Shown: piece by piece, positions 12,256-50,501 of the stretch
Layout: the number at the start of each line of letters is the position of its first letter
How positions within the stretch are numbered: position 1 is the stretch's first letter
From: Bolinopsis microptera
Taxonomy: Eukaryota > Ctenophora > Tentaculata > Lobata > Bolinopsidae
Direction: 5' to 3'
Assembly (NCBI RefSeq): GCF_026151205.1
Contig: NC_087073.1
Location: 12,741,578 to 12,805,577, forward strand
DNA length: 64,000 bases
Program-made: the position numbers and the translations under genes
Notes under the pieces: generated by a model
The model's input: only the letters and a program-made list of their open reading frames with translations
Told to the model about the DNA's origin: nothing
The model's database searches: none

Positions 12256-14039
12256 TGCATTTATATTAGAAATAATTTCAGTTGCGTTTAAAATGAGTGA
12301 TGAAAGTTTCTTAGACAAAATTTAGTTGATCTGAATCACTTCTGTAAGCTCTACCTTGCATTAAACTGTTATAATTCATTGCCGCGACAAATCAAAACAT
12401 TCTCCTAAACACTGGTTCTAATGTTCGAATCTTCTTGTTAGTTCTAGAATGTCTGCCACAATCTCAAACGGTCTAGACATACTTTGCACGACTCAATTAA
12501 ATTAAAACCACTGCAGTTCAAAAACCTATTGCGTATTGTATTTGTAAAAATTCTAGAGTTAAATAAAATGATTATATTTGCCTGCTAAAGTGTTATCAAT
12601 ATCAATGACTAAAGCCCCCAGTGAAACAAACGCTGCAAATTTAAACGATAAAATTACGATCACTCTCTATCACAAGCATCAATGCTACTCTAATCACTTT
12701 ATGCAACTCGGTGTATTTGATCATGTTCGTGAGATTCAGATTTTAACAATTGAACATCTCACGGAACAAACTTATGCAACACATTTTAACAAACGGTTAC
12801 TTTCGGAAGTAACCGGTTACTGTAAGGAGGTGGTTACTGTAAGGAGGTGTTAATAAGCTTCAAAAGTGCTGAACTTATTATTTATCAGAGTATACATTAT
12901 TGTAATATTATGTGGGGTATACATCGTTATTTTATCAAATTCATTAAACTATGTAGCATTTCCCACAAGCATGTACAAGCATTAGTTTGAAGTTGGGCGC
13001 ACTAAATTTGGCATACTTTGGGTAGCCGATGGCAAATTAAACTTTAGAATTGATTTTGAATGTTGTGGATAAATTACAAACGGGTCATTTCTGTACTGTG
13101 GACGTTTTAATTCGAATTTAATTGACCGCAAGTGTGACGTCCAATTCAACAAGTTTATCTAATTCTAGAGTTTGGCTAATTCTAGAATTTGGCTAATTCT
13201 AGGATTTGTGGCAATACTATCTTAGATTTTCTTCTTTAATTAGACCGAATCAGACAGTAGAATCAGACATCCTCATATAATAGTAAATTCTCTCTCATTA
13301 AGACAGCCTCATATGCGGGCGTTTTAATGACCGGGATTACTGATGACCGGGATTACTGATGATCTAATTTATGGAGATATTTAGGTTATCTCCTAGTAAC
13401 CTGAGTACATTTTCGTGATTAAGCCACCATAACCTGACATACTGCGCAAAGGGTACATTCATCACCTCTTGTGAAATGTGTACCAATTTCCTTATACCAC
13501 ATTGTAATTTTGTACATCTCATTCCTGTGCGAGCAATATAGTTTGCTAATAGCAAGGTTCGCGAGCATGTTCAAGTGATGATAAAAATTGAGGAAGAGTA
13601 GGGACATGAGCGTAGAATGTGTATACAAGTGTAGTAAAATGTAGTCATTAGTGACTTTTTTAGTGAACAACCCTGGTTACTTATCAAGGCACCATCTAAG
13701 AGAGCCTCAAGAGTGAGGAGTGAATAGTGAGTAGTGTCACATACCGCCATATCTCGATTGTTGCACTGGCAATTGTCTTGTCCTTAATAAGATGGTGAAC
13801 CTGTTTATTGTGTAGCCGATGTACAGTGTACAGTTCAGGAGGACTGTACAGATCAGCTTACTCTCTTCAATAATGAGATTGAATGTAAGCGCAGTGTGTA
13901 CGTATGACATGAGGATGTACGTATATATAATACTTAATTACTAATTACACACATTTCCCGATGCCCAGCTGCAAGATCTTGGAGTGACCATCGTCTGGCC
14001 GCTTAGTCACTTCTCATCTGAAAATAGATTGTAAAAAAA
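12256..14039. other. AT-rich intergenic sequence
   Basis: No gene supported. Minor repeats include a 17-bp unit (TTTGGCTAATTCTAGAA) about three times near 13160-13203 and a doubled ACCGGGATTACTGATG at about 13331-13362. Confidence 0.5.
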
Positions 14040-14217
14040 AGTGTATAGGCTGAATCCCCTCTAAACTGAAACCATTGTTCAGTAAAGTAGAGGATCCTTA
14101 AATCTGAATTATATTGCAGAGATGTGCCACAATGAAGATTTGGTAAAATTTCTTACTTTAGTCAATTTTAAAATTAGTGATGACCTATGACAAAATCTTA
14201 AACACACGGTACATTCA
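14040..14217 (+). repeat. left flanking direct repeat of the TATAAA minisatellite
   Basis: About 178 bp that recurs in the same orientation at 16737-16915. Both copies contain TGAAACCATTGTT, GTGCCACAATGAAGATTT and AAACACACGGTACATTC. Similarity is high but not perfect, so the pair is old. The array and 900 bp of other DNA lie between them. Confidence 0.8.
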
Positions 14218-14284
14218 TGAGTATTTACAAGTGCCCGGTTAATCTAGACAAGTGTTACGTATCAGAGTGGACCGAGTACGGAAA

Positions 14285-15812
14285 GTCATTGTACAAAACG
14301 CGTGAGACTCCCTATAAAATGTGTGATACTCCCTATAAAACGCGTGAGACTCCCTATAAAACGTGTGAGACTCCCTATAAAATGTGTGATACTCCCTATA
14401 AAACGCGTGAGACTCCCTATAAAACGCGTGAGACTCCCTATAAAATGTGTGATACTCCCTATAAAACGCGTGAGACTCCCTATAAAACGTGTGAGACTCC
14501 CTATAAAATGTGTGAGAATCCCTATATAAAATGTGTGATACTCCCTATAAAACGTGTGATGCTCCCTATAAAACGCGCGAGACTCCCTATAAATGTGCGA
14601 TACTCCCTATAAAACGCGTGAGACTCCCTATAAAATGAGTGATACTCCCTATAAAACGTGTGATGCTCCCTATAAAACGCGTGAAACTCCCTATAAAACG
14701 AGTGAGACTCCCTATAAAACGTGTGAGACTCCCTATAAATGTGTGATACTCCCTATAAAACGCGTGAGACTCCCTATAAAATGAGTGATACTCCCTATAA
14801 ATGTGTGATACTCCCTATAAAACGAGTGAGACTCCCTACAAAACGTGTGATGCTCCCTATAAAACTCGTGAGACTCCCTATAAATGTGTGATACTCCCTA
14901 TAAAACGCGTGAGACTCCCTATAAAATGAGTGATACTCCCTATAAATGTGTGATACTCCCTATAAAACGCGTGAGACTCCCTATAAATGTGTGATACTCC
15001 CTAAAAAACGCGTGAGACTCCCTATAAAACGAGTGAGACTCCCTATGAAACGTTTGATACTCCCTATAAAACGCGTGAGACTCCCTATAAAACGTGTGAG
15101 ACTCCCTATAAAATGTGTGAGAATCCCTATATAAAATGTGTGATACTCCCTATAAAACGTGTGATGCTCCCTATAAAACGCGCGAGACTCCCTATAAATG
15201 TGCGATACTCCCTATAAAACGCGTGAGACTCCCTATAAAATGAGTGATACTCCCTATAAAACGTGTGCTGCTCCCTATAAAACGCGTGAGACTCCCTATA
15301 AAACGTGTGATGCTCCCTATAAAACGCGTGAAACTCCCTATAAAACGAGTGAGACTCCCTATAAAACGTGTGAGACTCCCTATAAATGTGTGATACTCCC
15401 TATAAAACGCGTGAGACTCCCTATAAAATGAGTGATACTCCCTATAAATGTGTGATACTCCCTATAAAACGAGTGAGACTCCCTACAAAACGTGTGATGC
15501 TCCCTATAAAACGCGTGAGACTCCCTATAAATGTGTGATACTCCCTATAAAACGCGTGAGACTCCCTATAAAATGAGTGATACTCCCTATAAATGTGTGA
15601 TACTCCCTATAAAACGCGTGAGACTCCCTATAAATGTGTGATACTCCCTAAAAAACGCGTGAGACTCCCTATAAAACGAGTGAGACTCCCTATAAAACGT
15701 GTGATACTCCCTATAAAACGCGTGAGACTCCCTATAAAACGCGTGAGACTCCCTATAAAACGAGTGAGACTCCCTATAAAACGAGTGAGACTCCTTATAA
15801 AACGAGTGAGCA
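14285..15812 (+). repeat. TATAAA-bearing minisatellite with higher-order structure
   Basis: About 70 tandem units of 18-21 bp, each of the form CGCGTGAGACTCCCTATAAA with variants in the first half. A rare marker (TGTGAGAATCCCTATATAAA) occurs at about 14511 and again at about 15116. With its neighbours it defines a higher-order repeat of about 605 bp. The open frames through it (TPYKTRE-type repeats) reflect repeat periodicity and are not supported as genes. Confidence 0.95.
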
Positions 15813-16736
15813 TAAAATGCTCAAATACTGGTGACCACGCCCACCCTTCCTTGCTTTGGACAGAGAAAGGACTGCCAAGTTCCTCCTTGTAATCACACTT
15901 GTCAGGTTCGTTTTTAGGCCAGCTTTGATTTGCATTTTTATCTGTCAGCTTTGTTTTTAACCGTCAGCTGAGTATTTTTCTGTCTATTTTTATCACTATC
16001 TGCCAAGTTATTGAATTTTTCTTATTTAATCATAAATCGCTAGCTTATGTTTTTTAAGAACTAACAAGTAAAAAAGTCAGTAATACTGATTTTTCAACTA
16101 AACCCTCAAACTACGATACTACAAAATAAAGGAAAGAGAATTTTCTTCATGGTCGTCATCTCGACTTCTTAGTCATCTTATGAAAAATATATGCAATTTA
16201 TAAATTTTACAGTTTTTTCAACACTATTTAAAAAGTTTTTCCATAACGAAGCAATAAAACTGAACATTTACACAATATCATAAACGTTCTATTTTATGTC
16301 AAAATGTTTCCAATTTAATGGCTGTGATTGCAAGGAATTGTGTTAGCAGATGGACTACTAAATTACTATTAGGGTGAAAAAACAGTATAGAGGAATTTGT
16401 CACTTGTATTCTCTTCTCTGATTCACGGTTTCTCATATCATTTAGAATACATTTTTCATCTGCACCACCTACTGCACCACCGTACTACTAATCTTATCGC
16501 AAGAATATTCCCGGACAAAATCCGTTGCACTTTTTATCTGACTCCTAGAGAGTTCCACCGTGGCGTTTAGATGTCTCAATTCACCCTGAACAACTGTACT
16601 TAAAACAATTGTTATTTTACCACCGTACGATACGAATCCGTGTGTTTCACTTCTTATCTAGAATGGATTCTACCACATTTTGTTTGAAGGAATGAAGGTT
16701 ACTGGTTAGACATACATTTTGCATCTTCATTCATAA

Positions 16737-16915
16737 GTGTATAGACTAAATTCTCTTTAACCTGAAACCATTGTTTAGTAAAGTAAAGGGTCCTTAAATC
16801 TTAATTATATTGCACAGGTGTGCCACAATGAAGATTTTGTAAAATTTCGTACGTTGGTAAATTTATAAATTAGTGCTGACCTATGACAAACTCTTAAACA
16901 CACGGTACATTCCAT
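16737..16915 (+). repeat. right flanking direct repeat
   Basis: Second copy of the roughly 180-bp sequence at 14040-14217, same orientation. The copies are separated by about 2.5 kb. No primer-binding site, polypurine tract or coding domain is visible between them, so a segmental duplication is as likely as terminal repeats of an element. Confidence 0.75.
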
Positions 16916-18012
16916 AAGAATGGTTATAATTTACCGATTTGTTATCGCAAAAATACAACCTAGCATGAAGCATCTTGCTTTTACCTTTTCTCGGAGACCG
17001 GAATTGGGAATGAAGCTGATCACGTGACCACTCTGCGATTTAAACGGAACACGCTAAGTTTCTTTTTGCAATCCTATCAACGCATCACGTGAATATTATT
17101 CGCGCGCGCTCGCGCTTTCCATTAATTGGCGGCTTCGGTCCGGGTTATGCGGCATGATTTTGACGTGAACTCTGTACGCAGCAGCAGTATAGTAACTGTG
17201 TAGTGTGTCAAGATAAGAGTCAACACAAGAGCTTACATCATAAATATTCCGCTAATAATAACTAACTTTTACTCGCAGGCGGTAGCTCTTATACTTCATG
17301 GCCGCAATTCTGTTTTCGAACTTGGGTGAAGTTTTTTCCAACAATCTTACCATATATTATATGGTTTATTATTTGTTGTAAACTACAAAGAAAAATAAAT
17401 TTTCGACCAACCCCCAACACCCCCACCCCCGGATTACGGCCCTGACGAACTTATTCTTCACTTAAAGCAACCCATTGTTAGTAAATTAAAGAAATTGCTC
17501 AACATAGAATATTCTGTACCAAAATTTCACAATTATTACGTAATTTTTCCTCCAGTGACCAACTAGTCTGTTGACTATGGATGGCATAAGACATGACACA
17601 ATTGAGGTACTGCAAGTTAGATTCCAGGAAAAAGCATTACAAATTGGAAAATCACCAAAATGTTCCATTTTCTGTTTTGACACTGTTTCCTCCACTAGCC
17701 TACCAATTTAAGTCAGTTAACTACAGATGGCATTGTGAAGACCTGTTTATTCAATATTTTTCACAAATTTTTTTGTCTCCCCTTTTTAATCTTCAACTAG
17801 TGTCGAAAAAATTACAAATGATAATCTTTACTTAACACGCTAAGTTATAATCAATATATATCTATATACAAGAGCGAAGAATGACAATAAAAATGTGGTA
17901 AAAGAAAATAAAATCCTCCTATTATTATAAAAATTTAACCACCTACAATATCACACCGAGAGTGAGATATTTATTCATAAACAAGGCAGCACATAGAAAA
18001 AGCACATGTAAA
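16916..18012. other. region downstream of XPO6
   Basis: AT-rich, with a small CpG-rich patch (CGCGCGCGCTCGCGC at about 17100-17115). The XPO6 poly(A) signal (AATAAA on the minus strand, 17970-17975) lies about 41 nt past the stop codon. No other gene is visible. Confidence 0.6.
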
Positions 18013-18015
18013 ATG

Positions 18016-45074
<27,059 letters not shown>

Positions 45075-45731
45075 CTAATATTGATGGTTACTCTCGTTTT
45101 TGTGCTAAAATAATATACCCTACTGAAAATATTCAGTTATCTTTAGACGTTTATTCTTAATCATATTGTATCTTTAAAAATGTGATCGATATAAAATTAG
45201 TTGAAACTGTGTAACATAAATTGATATGAAACGCAAAAATTTTGAGAATATGAATTCCGAGTGAATGTGACTGAATAATTGAGATTATCGAATTAAGATA
45301 ATTTATAGCGTTATGATATTTGTAATAGATGCTAATTTCGGATTGAAAAATTTACAATACAAGATACAAGTTCATGGCACTAAGAAAACACCGTTGTAAG
45401 CAAGAAAATACCATTCATCAATTATTAAATGTACAAAAATTGCAAACAATAACAAGCAAAAACCAAACAAAATGTGATGAACGATATTCAGTAAGCTAGA
45501 TACGACAATGTTGTAAGAATTAAGCCCTAACACCTCAGCTTCAGTTCTCTAACTTTTACTTAATACAAAGTAACACCTTTTCATGCTGGTTGGTACATAC
45601 TTCGTAACCAACTGTAATCGCCAAATTCCGCTATTTACCAATTTAACCTGAACTTTGACACTACAGCAGCAATATCATCGCTATTCTCAAATTTTAACAT
45701 TTGGTCACTTATGTTACCAAGTATCTTTCCT
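45075..45731. other. spacer between XPO6 and the ORF1 chimera
   Basis: AT-rich 657-bp spacer on the shared minus-strand axis. The TATTAG acceptor abuts the XPO6 ATG at its lower end. No gene is seen. Confidence 0.5.
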
Positions 45732-46490
45732 CTATCCATCACCATCTGATAATTCTGATGGTATTTGTTTTTTGACTTCTCGCCGTTTGACCGTTACATC
45801 ATCATACAGTGGTAACATTGTTTTTCGGAGTCTTTTATTTTCCTCATCTACTCCTCTTCTACTGTTTTTGTGGTGTTTATTTGGAACTTTCTCAGCTTTT
45901 TTCTTCGCCTCAGCTAAGAATTTACGCTGATTTCCACGTTGCTCTGGTGTCCGATCTGGTTTCAGATAAACACCATCGTGAATTGAGTTTTTCAGATCTT
46001 TTGATTTATTGAGCAGATTCGTTACAACTGATGAACTTTCCAACCAAACCTTGACTGGCCTCTCCTTGTTTCCGCCTGGCCTCCCAAGACGCTCGGCTTT
46101 AAATGTGGGTTTCATCCCGAGCAATAAAAATATCTCTTTCACTACGACATCAAGATCTTCACTCTCTGACTCATCAAGTCTGAATATCATAAGGTTTTTA
46201 GTCCTATCCACAAAAGTGCGCTGTTCGTTTTGTCCCTCTTGAACTTTATTCCTCATTTCTGCTATTATTTTACGATGTTCTGTGCGTTGTTGCACGTGTT
46301 CAGGAGCCTTTGGAACTGAGGATAAATAACGAGATGAGCACGTGTCATGGTGAGCGAGACAATTCCTGTTGAAATGATGAGGATAGGGTGTGGAATGGAG
46401 ATGCTGAGCGGGGGGAACTGCTTTTCTAAACACAGCTGAGACACAACATCTGGAGGTGGTCTGTGTGATTCTTTTAAGAGTTGCTGTCAT
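45732..46490 (-). CDS. rhodanese presequence fused to LINE ORF1 RNA-binding region
   Basis: An intact 252-aa frame. Residues 1 to about 66 parallel the mitochondrial presequence of the two rhodanese genes next door: MTATLKRITQTTSRCC, the PPAQHLHSTPYPHH stretch and SSRYLSSVPKAPEH. After that no rhodanese domain follows. Instead comes a basic helical segment and then a retrotransposon ORF1-type RNA-recognition region: TKNLMIFRLDESESEDLDVV, ERLGRPGGNKERPVKVWLES and GVYLKPDRTPEQRGNQRKFL, ending in a Lys/Arg-rich tail. The start context (AATTTCAG|T ATG) is the same as in both rhodaneses. Either a 5'-truncated LINE inserted into a third rhodanese copy, or the fusion has been kept as a gene. The predicted product would be a mitochondrial RNA-binding protein; this is inference. 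Confidence 0.75.
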   Translation of the reverse strand: MTATLKRITQTTSRCCVSAVFRKAVPPAQHLHSTPYPHHFNRNCLAHHDTCSSRYLSSVPKAPEHVQQRTEHRKIIAEMRNKVQEGQNEQRTFVDRTKNLMIFRLDESESEDLDVVVKEIFLLLGMKPTFKAERLGRPGGNKERPVKVWLESSSVVTNLLNKSKDLKNSIHDGVYLKPDRTPEQRGNQRKFLAEAKKKAEKVPNKHHKNSRRGVDEENKRLRKTMLPLYDDVTVKRREVKKQIPSELSDGDG

Positions 46491-46956
46491 ACTGAAATTA
46501 AATACTGTGTTTAATAGTAAGCTAGACGCCAGATGTTATAGGTTAATGGTTACTTGAGAAGTAATTCAACACAGGACACGTAATGAGTTTATCATACATA
46601 CCAAAACAGATGGAAGTAGATTAAAATCAACTCAAGATCCAAAAACATGCCGATCAAAAGATTCATAATATCGAACAACAACAAAAAAACTAAACATTTC
46701 CTAAGTATAATTTGTAGAAAAAACTATCAATTAAATAAAATAGAAACCGCCAAAATAAAAGAACTACAGTCTAAATTTAATGATATCAATTGTGTCTTAT
46801 CACACAGTGTGTCGTAATAATCCACCTCCTGCAAGGTCACATTTCAATCCTGACGACGATTAACACATGTTTATTGAAAGCTTCTACAAGTTAAACCATC
46901 GTATCTCTTATATGTTTCTAACCCAACTCCATTCAGTTCAATCCTACAGTTTCAAT

Positions 46957-47457
46957 TTATTTGTTGTGGAAAACTTCGTTCCAAGCCACCATACCACCCT
47001 CGAGATGCCTCGGATTCTCTAACCCAGCTTGCAGAGCCAAAGACACCGCTTTCATACTTCTGATACCAATTCTACAAATAAAGACAGTATTCTGATCAGG
47101 AATGTTTTCTAATTGCGCGTGTAGATCACCCAGAGGAATGTTCATAGCACCGGGTAACAAACCAAACTCTAACATCTCTTCTGGCTGTCTGACATCAACA
47201 ATATTACACTTGTCCAGTATCTCGCTCAGCTCTGCTGGTGAGAGGTTAACGTTGTAATCAGGTGGCTTTGCAACTGAAGAGAGATAACGGGTTGAACATG
47301 AGTGATGGTCTACAAGACATGTCTTCTTTAGTTGTCCAGGGTGATGAGGGTAGGATAAGGTGTGGAGTTGATGAGCGGGGGGAGCTGATATTCTGATCAG
47401 AGCTGGAGCATACCATCTGGCGGCTGTTTGGGTGATTCTTTGAAGAGTTGCTGTCAT
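46957..47457 (-). CDS. mitochondrial single-domain rhodanese, copy 1
   Basis: A 166-aa protein with an N-terminal Arg/Ser/His-rich presequence (about 1-62) typical of mitochondrial import, then one rhodanese domain. The domain begins NLSPAELSEIL, has NIVDVRQPEEMLEFGLLPGA, and carries the active-site loop CRIGIRS with Cys128. It ends EGGMVAWNEVF. Single-domain rhodaneses of this type move sulfur from thiosulfate or persulfides to thiols or cyanide. The loop differs from the CRSGNRS of copy 2 but keeps Cys and Arg. The acceptor AATTTCAG ends one base before the ATG. A minus-strand AATAAA lies at 46870-46875. Confidence 0.9.
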   Translation of the reverse strand: MTATLQRITQTAARWYAPALIRISAPPAHQLHTLSYPHHPGQLKKTCLVDHHSCSTRYLSSVAKPPDYNVNLSPAELSEILDKCNIVDVRQPEEMLEFGLLPGAMNIPLGDLHAQLENIPDQNTVFICRIGIRSMKAVSLALQAGLENPRHLEGGMVAWNEVFHNK

Positions 47458-47948
47458 ACTGAAATTTAATAGTGGTTAATAGTGGGCTAGGCGTCAGATT
47501 TAATTGGTAAGTGGTTGTATGTAATTCAAGACAGGACGCAAATTCAAAAGTTTACCATGTAAGTTAAAACAGAAGGAAGTTGATTGGACAAAAATAAACA
47601 CATTTTAGGTATAATTAGCAATATCATATTAAATGGCTACCAAGCGCATCAACTAAAAAATTATTAACTTATCAACAATCAACATGCATAAACGATAATT
47701 AATATATTAAAGAGAAAATAAATATTCAAATTAAAATAACGTCGAAAAACTTTGTACAAAACTATCAAAAAAATGTGATCTGACTTTTACCAAATACAAA
47801 TTTACAGCATTTTAAACCAATGTACTTTTTATTACTTAACCACTAGAAAACCTGTGTTTGTGACATAGCAATCTTATCTTATCCAAATGTTTCAATGGTC
47901 ATATAATATATATAATAATATATAGGTGATCAAAAGACTGAAAAGCCT

Positions 47949-48449
47949 TTACTTCTTGTGGAAATCTTCATTCCAAGCCATCATACCACCCTGAAGATGC
48001 ATCGGTTTTTTAAACCCAGCTTGGAGAGCCAAAGAAATCGCTTTCAAACTCCTGTTCCCACTTCGGCAAATAAAGACAGTATTCTGATCAGAAATGTTTT
48101 CTAATTGCGCGTGTAGATCACCCAGAGGAATGTTCATAGCACCGGGTAACAAACCAAACTCTAACATCTCTTCTGGCTGTCTGACATCAACAATATTACA
48201 CTTGTCCAGTATCTCGCTCAGCTCTGCTGGTGAGAGGTTAACGTTGTAATCAGGTGGCTTTGCAACTGAAGAGAGATAACGGGTTGAACATGAGTGATGG
48301 TCTACAAGACATGTCTTCTTTAGTTGTGCAGGGTGATGAGGGTAGGATAAGGTGTGGAGTTGATGAGCGGGGGGAGCTGATATTCTGAGCAGAGCTGGAG
48401 CATACCATCTGGCGGCTGTTTGGGTGATTCTTTGTAAAGTTGCTGTCAT
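47949..48449 (-). CDS. mitochondrial single-domain rhodanese, copy 2
   Basis: A 166-aa tandem duplicate of the gene at 46957, nearly identical through residue 127 and diverging afterwards. The active-site loop is the canonical CRSGNRS. The C-terminus reads LKAISLALQAGFKKPMHLQG and AWNEDFHKK. It has the same presequence and the same AATTTCAG|T ATG start context. A minus-strand AATAAA lies at 47828-47833. The uneven divergence (front half almost unchanged, catalytic loop and tail different) suggests gene conversion of the 5' half or selection on the loop. Confidence 0.9.
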   Translation of the reverse strand: MTATLQRITQTAARWYAPALLRISAPPAHQLHTLSYPHHPAQLKKTCLVDHHSCSTRYLSSVAKPPDYNVNLSPAELSEILDKCNIVDVRQPEEMLEFGLLPGAMNIPLGDLHAQLENISDQNTVFICRSGNRSLKAISLALQAGFKKPMHLQGGMMAWNEDFHKK

Positions 48450-49028
48450 ACTGAAATTGAATACTGTGTTTGCAGTTAATGCAAATGGCTACTATACATC
48501 TTTATGTACAACACATGACACATATAGACAAGCTTATCTTGATACATAAAACATAGGGAAGTAGATTGGAGTATTGGACAAAAAGTATAAATTGTGTAGT
48601 TAAACTTGGTGTTTTGTTGCCATTCTGGATCCCAATTCCCCCCTTTGTTAGCTATTTCTAATAAAACAAGCATAAGCATTTCTAAACCCCCTCTTCCTAG
48701 CCTCTTCCGTATTATGTGAACGATCCCAAAGCAAGAAAAGCTCTACTAAGTAGGGAATCTCAAACTTTAAATGTATTGCACAACATCATGTTAAATATAA
48801 ATAGCAGGGGAGTGTAATGTACATTGTACAGGATATAATACATTTTTATCTTGATGACAGCAGACTGTCTTCTATCAGCTGTTTTTAAGGTCTGGTATTC
48901 ACACTGCACCCTTTTCATCACCCATAAAAATAAATTACCCCGAGAACCAATCATGCTACCTATATTATATAATAAATAAATGCACATAATCTTCATTTAC
49001 AAATGAAAATGTAATCCAACACTCACCA

Positions 49029-49805
49029 TTAAACTAAAACAGAAGCTAACTCAATAATTTTCTGTCCCTCGTGTGCCCTCTCACCAATCATGAATTGCTC
49101 AGAAAGTTCCCTAAAAGTCACTGATATTCTTCTAGATTGAATGTCCTCCCTGGCTATGGCGTGTTTCCACACAAATCTACCATCTCCACTCATTGTTATT
49201 AGAGATCTCCGAGGCAAGGGCACTTTGATACAGTTATCCTCATCTTTAAAGTACATGTAAGAGTATGATAATAAGTTTATGATAATTAAACGTTCGCCCC
49301 AAAGCCAGAAGTCGTCAAAATGAAAGTCGATAGAGGAGCCAAGTTCTGGCTTATAATCTAAATTACACTGCTCAACTGGAATGAAATCTGCGAGTTCACA
49401 GATGTCTGCTAGCCTATCCCGGAGGTAATGAGAATACTTTGGGAGTCCCTCAAACTTGTCAAGCTTGAGTTTCTTCCTCTTGTAATTAGCACGAGGTCCG
49501 TAGTCTTGTTTAAATCTGCCAGACTGTGAAGCTAGCCACTCTCCTTGGTCGATGTCTTCAACCAGTTTCAGTTCCTCTGCCTCAGACATAAAATCGAGAT
49601 AAACCCTCACACCCTTGAGGTCGACATTACTAGTGTTATTTAAACTATGTGGACAGGAAATTGATGTGTTGCAGTGCACACAAAAAAGTTGAAATTCCTC
49701 TACAGGTTCAGGGAGACATTCTGCTTTAATTGCAGCTACACGATCAGAGTGTTCACAAAGTTTGCAGTAGCGAATACCTTTACATCCACAAGCATGAGCA
49801 GTCAT
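49029..49805 (-). CDS. ALKBH4: ALKBH4-like Fe(II)/2-oxoglutarate dioxygenase
   Basis: A single-exon protein of 258 aa. The N-terminal cysteine motif ACGCKGIRYCKLCE is characteristic of ALKBH4. The core has SQSGRFKQDYGPRANYKRKK, PVEQCNLDYKPELGSSID and the iron-binding HxD in FHFDDFWLWGERL (H162, D164). The distal His is in VWKHAI (H215), and the 2-oxoglutarate Arg is in SRRISVTFREL. In other animals ALKBH4 demethylates actin Lys84 and acts in cytokinesis; that role is family knowledge. An acceptor TTATTCAG ends 16 nt before the ATG. It is 580 bp upstream of the rhodanese pair on the same strand. Confidence 0.93.
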   Translation of the reverse strand: MTAHACGCKGIRYCKLCEHSDRVAAIKAECLPEPVEEFQLFCVHCNTSISCPHSLNNTSNVDLKGVRVYLDFMSEAEELKLVEDIDQGEWLASQSGRFKQDYGPRANYKRKKLKLDKFEGLPKYSHYLRDRLADICELADFIPVEQCNLDYKPELGSSIDFHFDDFWLWGERLIIINLLSYSYMYFKDEDNCIKVPLPRRSLITMSGDGRFVWKHAIAREDIQSRRISVTFRELSEQFMIGERAHEGQKIIELASVLV

Positions 49806-50501
49806 TATTACTTTTGTTGCCCTGAATAAGTTTGGTTTCAGATGTCGTTTGGAAATGTGATGACAGTGAAAGTAATGTAGTCAGAGAACTTTAAATTGAT
49901 AAAATTTTGCAGTACGAAATTATTCACTACAGTAATTTAAATTGAAATTGAAATATTAAGGGAAATTTGGATTAAAAAATCATGGGCATTATGGTAAAAT
50001 GTTTGTGTTTATATTACAAAATTTAAAACTTAATCATTGTTGAATTTTTAAGCAAAATAAATTAAAAGTAATATCTGACCCCTGCGGCCCTGCTCTTGTA
50101 TGACCACTATGCCAGGTGCCCAATATTTTTTACTTAAATAAACATAACTAAAAGGTAATTAACAGCATTGATATTTAAGAGAAGGGGCGTATATAATTAT
50201 CTTCTAGTACTACTATTGAATTGAAAGTCCCTCCAAGGAGGCTACAACCCCTAATATGCATTGAAGGAAGGGTAGCAGACTCTGGGTGTCACAGTCAGCG
50301 CAATCCCCATGATTGCCCACGAGAACCATATTAACAGAAGCTTGACTACCTTTTCTACTTAACATTAATTAAACCTGAAATTTGTAAGTTAAAAATAATG
50401 ATAATAAAACCAGTTAAAACTACAAATCTGTATGTTTTTGTATTAAGTCATGCAAAATGCGAATACTTTAAATTAAGTCCCTTTTTCACAGATTATAATC
50501 T

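Noticed and set aside
14217-15892. Repetitive ETPYKTR and LPIKRVR frames
   Set aside because: The frames follow the period of a TATAAA minisatellite, change frame with unit length, and have no unique domain.
14040-16915. LTR retrotransposon bounded by the 180-bp direct repeats
   Set aside because: No gag-pol domain, primer-binding site or polypurine tract is visible between the repeats.
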